Shown one piece after another: positions 1 through 5,112 of a DNA stretch of 5,135 nucleotides (its first letter is position 1; each line of letters begins with the position of its first letter). The position numbers and the translations under genes are program-made. This DNA is from Acidobacteriaceae bacterium (lineage in GTDB: Bacteria; Acidobacteriota; Terriglobia; Terriglobales; Acidobacteriaceae): assembly GCA_003135495.1 (NCBI GenBank), contig PLBX01000006.1, forward strand, positions 1,247 to 6,381. Direction: 5' to 3'. The notes under the pieces are model-generated. The model saw nothing but the letters and a program-made list of their open reading frames with translations, did no database searches and had not been told where the DNA came from.

Positions 1-332
1 CGTATTGGCGCGAACCAGGGGGATGCGATTGATCCGATTAAGAAGTATGAGCAGCTCAGGATCAGGTAGGCGAGGGATAGAGAACGCCGGAAGCCCAGGC
101 GATCGGCGAGGGTTCCTCCGAAGGCGGCCAGGAACCAAACCAGGCCTCCGAAGAGGCCGGTCAGGCTGCTGGCGCGCTCTACGCTGAAGTTGAGAGTTTC
201 GTGCAAATAACGCGCTAGTGACGCGAACGCAGCGTAATAGGAGAGGCGCTCAAAGAGCTCGCTGATGTTCGCGACCCAGAAGGGGCGTTCGAAGCCGGTG
301 CGAATCTCAGCGAAGCGTTCGGAAAAGGTCAA
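1..332 (-). CDS. POT-like MFS transporter, N-terminal part (runs off the window)
   Basis: This is the first 110 codons of a polytopic inner-membrane transporter; the rest lies beyond the left edge. The start is read as TTG (330-332): a TAG stop lies in frame seven codons upstream, no ATG or GTG lies between, and GAGGAG sits 6 nt before the TTG. After a short amphipathic N-terminus comes FERPFWVANISELFERLSYY (residues 14-33), which resembles the first helix of proton-coupled oligopeptide (POT/PTR) transporters with their E-x-x-E/R-F-x-Y-Y pattern. A second hydrophobic segment covers about 55-75 and ends in GGTLADRLGFRRSL (72-85), a good match to MFS loop 2-3 motif A. A third covers about 87-103. 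The family assignment to MFS is firm. A peptide substrate is only an inference from POT resemblance, since the substrate-determining helices are missing. The gene follows yggU on the same strand after an 85-bp gap. Confidence 0.85.
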   Translation of the reverse strand, partial: MTFSERFAEIRTGFERPFWVANISELFERLSYYAAFASLARYLHETLNFSVERASSLTGLFGGLVWFLAAFGGTLADRLGFRRSLSLAYLILSCSYFLIGSIASPWFAPI

Positions 333-338
333 GCGTGA

Positions 339-344
339 CTCCTC
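339..344 (-). promoter_or_regulatory. Ribosome binding site deciding the TTG start of the MFS gene
   Basis: Read on the minus strand this is GAGGAG, separated by 6 nt (333-338) from a TTG at 332-330. It is the only plausible start after the upstream in-frame TAG, so it fixes an otherwise easily missed non-ATG start. Confidence 0.6.
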
Positions 345-417
345 AGGCTGCTAACCCACAGTGCGCGGGCGCTTTTGCTCGCAATGACAATAGGTTTATG
401 CCGACAGCGCATTAGCT

Positions 418-705
418 TCATACTTTTAATCGCTGTCGTACTTCGTCGGTCGATAAGCCCTCGATGCGGATTAGTTTATTTCGGCTGGTCTGGCCGGCTG
501 CAATAGTAATGGAGGAACGCGGCATCTTCAAAAGTTTTGCGAAGAAATCGATGCAGGCTTGGTTGGCTTTGCCATCGAGTGGGGGCGAGGTCAAGGATAG
601 CTTCAGTGCGCCGCCTACTTCGCCGGTGATGGCATTCTTTTTTGCGCGCGGGTGGACTTTGATGGCGAGGGTGGTGACATCCTGCGAGTTTTTTGTCGCT
701 GTCAT
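418..705 (-). CDS. yggU: YggU/DUF167 (UPF0235) family protein
   Basis: This small soluble protein of 95 residues has the usual length of the DUF167/UPF0235 family, whose biochemical role is not established. The family signature is visible in order: a first beta strand with KVHPRAKKNAITG (16-28), the strongly conserved LKLSLTSPPLDGKANQAC (34-51), a helix with a short Phe/Leu-rich stretch (53-60), and ITIAAGQTSRNKLIRIEG (66-83), where the G-x-T-S-R-x-K motif is typical. The C-terminal helix STDEVRQRLKV ends at a TGA. The ATG at 703-705 is accepted because it puts the family core at the expected position. The ribosome binding site is weak (GGTAAAG about 8 nt upstream) and abuts the edge of the inverted-repeat element that fills the space to yggS. 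The gene lies downstream of yggS on the same strand, a neighbourhood also known from Enterobacteria, which supports the assignment. Co-transcription is possible, but the 159-bp repeat-filled gap makes it uncertain. Confidence 0.9.
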   Translation of the reverse strand: MTATKNSQDVTTLAIKVHPRAKKNAITGEVGGALKLSLTSPPLDGKANQACIDFFAKLLKMPRSSITIAAGQTSRNKLIRIEGLSTDEVRQRLKV

Positions 706-717
706 TGCAAAGGCTTT

Positions 718-865
718 ACCACAGAGGACACGGAGGTTTCACAGAGGGCACAGAGGAAAACCTGCGGCGCTCTGGGTTTTCTCCTGTTTCTTTGTCTCTC
801 GTTATCCTAATTTGTCTCTCTTTATCCTCTTTGTCTCCCCTCTGTTTCTCTGTGTTCCCTGTGGT
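718..865. repeat. Imperfect inverted-repeat element filling the yggS-yggU gap
   Basis: The left arm (718-762) is a run of degenerate purine-rich units such as ACAGAGGACAC, ACAGAGGGCAC and AGAGGAAAACC. The right arm (775-865) is the pyrimidine-rich counterpart and is longer. The outer ends pair as ACCACAGAGGACAC (718-731) against the reverse complement of GTGTTCCCTGTGGT (852-865), 12 of 14 matching. The inner ends pair as AGGAAAACC (754-762) against GGTTTTCTCCT (775-785), with a GC-rich spacer of about 12 nt. The element starts 13 bp upstream of the yggU ATG and ends on the yggS stop codon TAA, so it occupies essentially the whole gap. ACCACAGAGG-type arrays of this kind are familiar as dispersed intergenic repeats in environmental bacterial genomes. 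That comparison is from memory. No transposase is present. Confidence 0.7.
791..830. repeat. 20-bp direct repeat, two copies, inside the inverted-repeat element
   Basis: The blocks 791-810 and 811-830 both begin TTTGTCTCTC and continue with TTATCCT, matching at 17 of 20 positions. A third, partial and more diverged unit starts at 831 (TTGTCTCCCC). These copies explain why the right arm of the surrounding inverted repeat is longer than the left arm: it looks locally expanded by tandem duplication. Confidence 0.65.
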
Positions 866-1569
866 TATGCACTCGCTCTCGTCCCGAATATTGCGGTGCC
901 TACGCGCACGCAGGTTGATCCCTCTTCGATTGCGATTTCGAAATCGTGCGACATGCCCATGGAGAGATGTTCAGTGCTGATGAGCGGCAGCTTTCTTGCC
1001 GCTATGCGGTCTCGAATTGTTCGTAACTCCTGGAAATATGGTCGCGCGGCTTTGGGATCTTCGGTGTACGGAGGAACTGTCATCAGGCCGCGAATTGTCA
1101 GGTTGTTAAACCGCGGAGCGGCTTGCAGGATTAGTTCCAGTTCGCTGGAGTCGGGGGCGACTCCGCTTTTTGCTTCCTCGCCTCCAACGTTGATCTCGAT
1201 TAGAACGGCTAATGTCTTGCCCAAACTTTCGGCGGCGGCGTTCAATTTTTCCGCTAGTCGAACCGAGTCGACGGAATTCACCGCGTTAAATAATTCGGCG
1301 GCTTTGGCGGCTTTGTTGGTTTGCAAATGTCCAATCAGGTGCCACTCGGCGTCCCTGAGATCGCGCACGGCTTCTACTTTACCGGCAAATTCCTGAACTC
1401 GGTTCTCACCGAAGATTCGCAATCCGGCGGCGTAGGCTTCGCGAATGCTTTCGGGGGGGAACGTCTTGCTTACTGCCATCAGGGTTATGTCTTCTGGGCT
1501 TCTGCCCGCTCGGCGCCCTGCTGCTGCGATTCGTTCCTGGATCTGGCGGATGTTGGCCGCTATCGACAT
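865..1569 (-). CDS. yggS: YggS family PLP homeostasis protein
   Basis: This cytoplasmic pyridoxal-5'-phosphate-binding protein of the YggS/PROSC (PLPBP) family folds as a single-domain alanine-racemase-type TIM barrel. The family buffers PLP and affects amino-acid and vitamin B6 balance; it is not known to be a classical enzyme. Visible motifs: ITLMAVSKTFP (28-38) with Lys35 as the PLP Schiff-base lysine, GENRVQE (54-60), WHLIGHLQTNK (76-86), IEINVGGEEAKSG (124-136), GLMTVPP (161-167), LSMGMSHDFEIAI (202-214) and VRVGTAIFG (221-229), which forms the phosphate-binding end. The length of 234 residues equals that of the E. coli protein. The frame stays open upstream to 1905, but those 112 codons read through repeat DNA and the end of the OPT gene, so the ATG at 1567-1569 is chosen. 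No clear Shine-Dalgarno precedes it; an ACCACGAAGGACAC repeat lies there instead. The stop codon overlaps the next repeat element. Confidence 0.95.
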   Translation of the reverse strand: MSIAANIRQIQERIAAAGRRAGRSPEDITLMAVSKTFPPESIREAYAAGLRIFGENRVQEFAGKVEAVRDLRDAEWHLIGHLQTNKAAKAAELFNAVNSVDSVRLAEKLNAAAESLGKTLAVLIEINVGGEEAKSGVAPDSSELELILQAAPRFNNLTIRGLMTVPPYTEDPKAARPYFQELRTIRDRIAARKLPLISTEHLSMGMSHDFEIAIEEGSTCVRVGTAIFGTRASA

Positions 1570-1578
1570 AGAGCGTGA

Positions 1579-1610
1579 ACCACGAAGGACACAAAGTATC
1601 ACGAAGGAGA
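1579..1610. repeat. ACCACGAAGGACAC-type repeat arm upstream of yggS
   Basis: The stretch reads ACCACGAAGGACACAAAG, then TAT, then CACGAAGGA, so it is a short array of a CACGAAGGA-like unit. It resembles the purine-rich arm of the 718-865 element in design (ACCAC start, repeating A-rich/GG units) but differs in sequence. I see no good opposite arm within the gap; ACTATCTTTGTT at 1751-1762 is only a weak partner. It lies 9 bp upstream of the yggS start codon, where the ribosome binding site would be expected. Confidence 0.55.
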
Positions 1611-1659
1611 ACTGTGGGCTTCTGGAGTTGGGATGCTGCTCGCGGCGGGGCCGAGCATT

Positions 1660-1700
1660 GAGCGGCTTGGACCCTTCGGCTTCGCTCAGGGCAGGCTCGC
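1660..1700. repeat. CCCTTCGGCTTCGCTCAGGG-type intergenic repeat
   Basis: The core at 1671-1693 contains CCCT (1672-1675) facing AGGG (1688-1691). GAGCG at 1660-1664 is the exact reverse complement of CGCTC at 1683-1687, so two mutually exclusive hairpins are possible. From memory, this sequence belongs to a class of dispersed repeats common in environmental bacterial genomes. On the minus strand it gives the tell-tale peptide PALSEAEGS in spurious ORFs and N-terminal extensions, which is what happens here in the frame upstream of yggS. Whether it acts as a terminator or transcript stabiliser for the OPT gene, whose stop is about 60 bp away, cannot be told; no T-run follows it. Confidence 0.55.
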
Positions 1701-1760
1701 GAGGAAACGCCCGTCTCTCCACAAATACGGCCGTCCGCACACGGTCTCGCACTATCTTTG

Positions 1761-3824
1761 TTACATCATGCCTACGGGTGGGGCGGGTTCGTTGGGATCG
1801 CCTGCGCTCGACAAAGGAATCCTGAGCATGATGCCCGCCAGTCCGGCCATTACAACTAATCCGACGAGATAGGAAGGATGGGCGAATATCTGCGGTATCG
1901 CCCAATTACGGCTCTTCGCTACGGCCACGATTCCGGCCCAGACGAGACCTAACAAGGATTCTCCGACGATTAAGCCGGAGGCGGTGAGGACCCCGGCATT
2001 CTCTACGCGTGCCATTTGCGCTGGGTTGAATCCGCGGCGCTTGGCCAGCCAATCACCCAATGCTCGCAGCACTCCTCCTATGAAGATTGCGAACGTGGTT
2101 TCGAAGGGCAAGTACATTCCTACGGCGACCAACATGGGGCTGCGCACCTGCATCATGATCATCGCGATACCCATGAAGATGCCGACCACGACCAGCGGCC
2201 AAGGCATATCGCCACCGACAATGCCCACGGCCAGAGTCGCCATCAGCCCAGCCTGAGGCGCCGAAAGCTGGCGGTCGCCAAATCCGATTCCCCCGGCTTT
2301 GATGTTGGCCTCGTGCAGCAACATCAGAGGGAAGTACATCACCAGACTGGCCACGACTACCGCGATCAGTTCGACGATCTGAATTGTGCGAGGTGTGCCG
2401 CCCAGGATGTAGCCAACCTTGAAGTCCTGCAGCAGCTCGCCGGCAACGGCTGCGGAAACGCAAACTACTGCGGCTACGCCCAACACTGCGGCTACCCCAG
2501 AGGTTCCTGAAACCCCAAGCGCAACCATCAGAAGCGCCGCGATAATTAGAGTGGATAGCGTCAAACCAGAAATGGGGTTGTTGGAAGAACCGATCATTCC
2601 GACCAGGCTGCCCGAGACCGTGGCGAAGAAGAATCCGACGATGAGCATTACCACCGCTGCCAGTATGGCCGGCCAAACCAGGCCCGAAATATGGACATAA
2701 AGCAGGCACATGAGCACGAACACAACAGCAATCAGCCCGAACACGGTTTTCGAGCTCATATAGCGTTCCGTGCGCGCAAGTTTAGCTTGCTGCTCAGACG
2801 TCTGGCGCAGCTCGCTGAATGCTTTGCCCAAACCCGCCGTCAGGCTCTTCCGCATTTTGAATAGTGTGTAAGCCGCGCCCACCAACATTCCGCCGACCGC
2901 GATCGGCCGCACAATGAATCTCCACACGGCGACCGCCAGCACTGCCCAATTATCGGGCGTATCGTCTGGAAGGTATTGCTTGAGCTGCGGCCCCAGGAAA
3001 AAGATGAGCAGCGGAACCATCAATCCCCAAGCCAGCACACCGCCGGCAAATTGGATCGCCGCCAGCCGAAGCCCGATGATGTAGCCCACGCCCAAATACG
3101 CGGGGCTCACGCTTGGGGCCGCGAACGTGGTGGCCCCACCCGCCGCCACTATGTGAGTGTTTCCTGCTGCGCCAAGACGCACCTGACTGCGGCCCAGACT
3201 GCCCACACCAAAGTGAAAGTCCTGATCGGCGGCAAACAGTCCAAACCGTCCGAGCATGAACACCAGACCGCCAACCCCAATATTCCAGAAAAGATATTTC
3301 GCAGCTTCGGCGCCCCGCTGTCCGGCCTTGTGAATCTCCGACGCGGCCACGGACTCGGGGAAGGGCAATTCCGGATCTTCCACCATGACCCGCCGCACCA
3401 ACGAAACGAACAGGACGCCCATCACGCTACCCACCAGCATCAATGCCGTCGATTTCCAGTAAGCATCGGCGGGACGGAAAGAGGGCCACGCCTTCGCAAT
3501 CAGGAATGCAGGAATCGTGAAAATTGCACCCGCCGCGACCGACTCTCCGATCGAACCCGCGGTACGAGCAATGTTCTCCTCCAGCAGCGATCCCTTCCAT
3601 GCCCGCAGTACGGCCATCGCAATCACTGCGGCTGGATACGTCGCCGCGATGGTAATACCGGCACGCAATCCGAGATAGGCGTTCGCCGCGCCCAGGACGA
3701 CCGTCATGAACAGTCCCAGCAAAACCGCGCGGAGGGTGAATTCCTTCATTTCCATGTTCTCGGGAACGTAGGGGCGGAACTTCTTGGAGGCTTCGGTTGC
3801 GTTCGACGCAGGATCGGGGCTCAT
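1761..3824 (-). CDS. OPT-family oligopeptide transporter (prokaryotic type)
   Basis: This integral inner-membrane transporter has 687 residues, normal for bacterial OPT proteins, which are thought to move peptides or metal-chelate-like substrates by secondary transport. The N-terminus after a polar tail reads YVPENMEMKEFTLRAVLLG (19-37), then ANAYLGLRAGITIAATYPAAV (47-67), the family's first-helix and re-entrant signature. LLEENIARTAGSIGESVAAG (80-99), LPFPESVAASEIHKAG (153-168), GSSNNPISGLTLSTLI (412-427) with the conserved NP, QDFKVGYILGGTPRTIQ (466-482) and SPMLVAVGMYLPFETT (562-577) are further characteristic blocks. Roughly 14-16 hydrophobic helices can be counted, with one long cytoplasmic-looking polar linker at about 324-358. 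The C-terminus is proline-rich and ends MM-stop. The start ATG (3822-3824) has AGGA 8 nt upstream. The gene is divergent from comF. The exact substrate cannot be read from sequence. Confidence 0.95.
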   Translation of the reverse strand: MSPDPASNATEASKKFRPYVPENMEMKEFTLRAVLLGLFMTVVLGAANAYLGLRAGITIAATYPAAVIAMAVLRAWKGSLLEENIARTAGSIGESVAAGAIFTIPAFLIAKAWPSFRPADAYWKSTALMLVGSVMGVLFVSLVRRVMVEDPELPFPESVAASEIHKAGQRGAEAAKYLFWNIGVGGLVFMLGRFGLFAADQDFHFGVGSLGRSQVRLGAAGNTHIVAAGGATTFAAPSVSPAYLGVGYIIGLRLAAIQFAGGVLAWGLMVPLLIFFLGPQLKQYLPDDTPDNWAVLAVAVWRFIVRPIAVGGMLVGAAYTLFKMRKSLTAGLGKAFSELRQTSEQQAKLARTERYMSSKTVFGLIAVVFVLMCLLYVHISGLVWPAILAAVVMLIVGFFFATVSGSLVGMIGSSNNPISGLTLSTLIIAALLMVALGVSGTSGVAAVLGVAAVVCVSAAVAGELLQDFKVGYILGGTPRTIQIVELIAVVVASLVMYFPLMLLHEANIKAGGIGFGDRQLSAPQAGLMATLAVGIVGGDMPWPLVVVGIFMGIAMIMMQVRSPMLVAVGMYLPFETTFAIFIGGVLRALGDWLAKRRGFNPAQMARVENAGVLTASGLIVGESLLGLVWAGIVAVAKSRNWAIPQIFAHPSYLVGLVVMAGLAGIMLRIPLSSAGDPNEPAPPVGMM

Positions 3825-3862
3825 AGGTAAAATCCTCGTAGATGGTCAGGGCCGTTCGATAC

Positions 3863-3903
3863 AAAGCAGGACGGCGCACCTTAGCACGCCCGCAGCCTGC
3901 TTT
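3863..3903. repeat. Inverted repeat AAAGCAGG / CCTGCTTT upstream of the OPT gene
   Basis: AAAGCAGG (3863-3870) and its exact reverse complement CCTGCTTT (3896-3903) are separated by 25 nt. Inside, GGCG (3873-3876) can pair with CGCC (3887-3890). The arm centres are 33 bp apart, close to three DNA helical turns. It lies about 40-80 bp upstream of the OPT start codon. It could be a leader hairpin or a bipartite operator site. Nothing in the sequence identifies a regulator. Confidence 0.4.
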
Positions 3904-3958
3904 ACAAGTGCAACTCCATCTCAAGGCTCCGCTTGAAGGGCTGGGGGACGTACTGCGG

Positions 3959-3994
3959 ATGCTCGTATTGATGCTCGTATTGATGCTCGTACTG
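3959..3994. repeat. 12-bp tandem repeat, three copies
   Basis: ATGCTCGTATTG occurs at 3959-3970 and 3971-3982 without change, and as ATGCTCGTACTG at 3983-3994 with one substitution. The unit length is a multiple of three, so any frame stays open through it: MLVL repeats on the plus strand and QYEH repeats on the minus strand. Near-identity of the copies suggests recent slippage or duplication. Confidence 0.85.
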
Positions 3995-4080
3995 AGGAGA
4001 TGCGCGGTTTTTGGGGCTGCGGGGATGGTGCGAATCAGGAGCGATCCATCGCGCGGCGCCGTGAACCCATCTAGCGCTCG

Positions 4081-4109
4081 TTGCTTCCGGCCTCACGCGC
4101 CGCTATACT
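4081..4109 (+). promoter_or_regulatory. Probable sigma-70 promoter for comF
   Basis: TATACT at 4104-4109 matches the -10 consensus at five of six positions. It is preceded at the ideal 17-bp distance by TTGCTT (4081-4086), which keeps the invariant TTG of a -35 box. Transcription would begin near 4116, leaving a leader of about 115 nt before the preferred start at 4231. The TTG of the -35 box is also the first codon of the longest comF open frame, so that longest frame cannot be the translated one if this promoter is real. Confidence 0.5.
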
Positions 4110-4219
4110 GAAAGGGATTCGTCCAGTCGGAGCCCCAGTAGCAGCGGCTGGGCGAGGGAGGATCGTCTTCAGCAGTAACGGTACCCCAATTCGGGCCACC
4201 GGGACCAGGGTTGTTCCGC

Positions 4220-4223
4220 AGGA
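4220..4223 (+). promoter_or_regulatory. Ribosome binding site supporting the comF TTG start at 4231
   Basis: AGGA lies 7 nt upstream of TTG 4231-4233. The longer in-frame alternative at 4081 has no purine-rich site before it. Confidence 0.5.
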
Positions 4224-4230
4224 CAATCCA

Positions 4231-5112
4231 TTGGTCTCCTGGGCCAGCGGCATCGCCGCGGGCCTGTTTGCCACGCTGTTTCCCTCCGATTGCCGTCTCT
4301 GCGGCGCTCCCCTGATTAACATTTCCCGGCTTCCAGTTTGTGAAGACTGTCTTGGTGCGATGCGGCCGATTACGGGCGGACTCTGTTCCGTCTGCGGCGA
4401 GCGGCTGGTAAGCCCCTTCGCATTCTCTGCCGGACCTTACTCGGCTGAAGCTTGCTCGACCGAAGCTCGCTCGACTGAATCGGGCGAGGCTCGTTGCGGA
4501 CTATGCCGCCGTCTTGCACCTCCATACGTCAAGGCCTCAGCCTACGGGAGCTATGAGAGCGGCCTGCGTGAGCTGATTCATTTGCTCAAATACAACCAAG
4601 TTCGACCGGCGGCCAGTGTTCTGGGACGCATGCTCGCGGAAGCAATTGAAGACTTGCAACCTCTTTTTGCTAGAAGTGAAGTTCTGGTTGTGCCTGTGCC
4701 CTTGCACTCCAGAAAAATGCGTCAGCGCGGATTCAACCAGTCAGAGTTGATTGCTCGTGCCGCCCTGAAGCTGAAGTTCGCTGCCGTCCGGTTCCAACTG
4801 AGCGCTGGTTTGTTGGAACGCCGCCGCGAAACTAAATCTCAGATCGGACTCTCCCGGCACCAGCGGCGGGAAAACATTCGCGGCGCGTTTGTGGCGGCAA
4901 AGCCTCACGAAATGGCGGGGCGCGAGATCCTGTTAGTGGACGATGTGTTCACGACTGGCACCACAGTCTCAGAATGTGCGCGCATTTTACGGCGAGCTGG
5001 GGCGTCGAAAGTGTATGTAGCCACAGTAGCGCGGACATTGAAGGCTGAGGCTCAGCATGCCATGCGGGAGTCTGAGACGGAAACGCGGTTAACCATGGCG
5101 GCCGCCGGGTAA
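4231..5112 (+). CDS. comF: ComF family protein (zinc-ribbon plus phosphoribosyltransferase fold)
   Basis: ComF-type proteins (ComFC/GntX relatives) are cytoplasmic and take part in DNA uptake during transformation in competent species; in others their role is unclear. With TTG 4231 as start the protein has 293 residues, somewhat longer than the usual 220-250. Four Cys-x2-Cys pairs (C21/C24, C37/C40, C52/C55, C89/C92) form the N-terminal zinc-ribbon region. The phosphoribosyltransferase-fold part follows: GLRELIHLLKYN (111-122), VPVPLHSRKMRQRGFNQ (154-170), RRRETKSQIGLSRHQRREN (197-215) and the PRPP-loop motif ILLVDDVFTTGTT (233-245). Residues 71-86, between the third and fourth Cys pairs, are an insertion encoded by a 15-bp tandem repeat and account for part of the extra length. 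The frame is open back to 4081, but that TTG coincides with a -35 box and lacks a ribosome binding site. No late-competence partner is visible. Confidence 0.93.
   Translation: MVSWASGIAAGLFATLFPSDCRLCGAPLINISRLPVCEDCLGAMRPITGGLCSVCGERLVSPFAFSAGPYSAEACSTEARSTESGEARCGLCRRLAPPYVKASAYGSYESGLRELIHLLKYNQVRPAASVLGRMLAEAIEDLQPLFARSEVLVVPVPLHSRKMRQRGFNQSELIARAALKLKFAAVRFQLSAGLLERRRETKSQIGLSRHQRRENIRGAFVAAKPHEMAGREILLVDDVFTTGTTVSECARILRRAGASKVYVATVARTLKAEAQHAMRESETETRLTMAAAG
4440..4484 (+). repeat. 15-bp tandem repeat inside comF, three copies
   Basis: CTCGGCTGAAGCTTG (4440-4454), CTCGACCGAAGCTCG (4455-4469) and CTCGACTGAATCGGG (4470-4484) are degenerate copies of one unit. They encode SAEAC, STEAR and STESG, followed by EAR. 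The reading frame is preserved. The peptide sits between the third and fourth Cys-x2-Cys pairs of the zinc domain and adds one non-motif cysteine (C75 counted from TTG 4231). Confidence 0.75.

Larger units (their letters stand above)
3825..4230. other. Divergent intergenic region between the OPT gene and comF
   Basis: These 406 bp hold no gene I can support. From the OPT side they contain its ribosome binding site (AGGA at 3833-3836, minus), an 8-bp inverted repeat (3863-3903), a triple 12-bp tandem repeat (3959-3994), a plausible promoter facing comF (4081-4109) and a leader of about 115 nt to the comF start. Short open frames exist on both strands (for example 3902-4096 minus, read as QYEH repeats), but they show no family resemblance and no ribosome binding site. 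I could not find a convincing promoter for the OPT gene. Confidence 0.6.

Noticed and set aside
5..187. A 60-codon plus-strand Arg/Gly-rich ORF
   Set aside because: It is antisense to the MFS transporter coding region and low in complexity.
361..417. A rho-independent terminator downstream of yggU (GCGCGGGCGC followed by TTTT)
   Set aside because: The apparent stem leaves only a two-base loop and the T-run is on the plus strand, whereas the genes here are transcribed on the minus strand.
718..865. A CRISPR array reading of the repeated units
   Set aside because: Units are very short, degenerate and contiguous with no unique spacers, and the two arms are inverted relative to each other.
464..1396. 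A 310-codon open frame on the plus strand across yggU, the repeat and most of yggS
   Set aside because: It is antisense to two well-supported genes, has no family resemblance, and is kept open by their codon bias and by the repeat.
2053..2709. A 218-codon minus-strand frame overlapping the OPT gene
   Set aside because: It is an alternative frame of the OPT coding sequence with Gly/Arg/Ser-rich composition typical of a shadow. The OPT frame itself is unbroken, so no frameshift is needed.
2976..3830. A 284-codon plus-strand open frame antisense to the OPT gene
   Set aside because: The translation is rich in Arg, His and Gln without any domain pattern, while the opposite strand encodes a clear OPT transporter.
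3902..4096. A 64-codon minus-strand ORF with QYEH repeats
   Set aside because: It has a GTG start without a ribosome binding site and no recognisable family, and its repeated peptide is fully explained by the 12-bp tandem repeat. Kept only as an alternative reading.
3842..4111. An 89-codon plus-strand ORF with MLVL repeats
   Set aside because: It looks like a membrane peptide only because the 12-bp tandem repeat reads as MLVL in this frame. The rest is unstructured, and it ends over the probable comF promoter.
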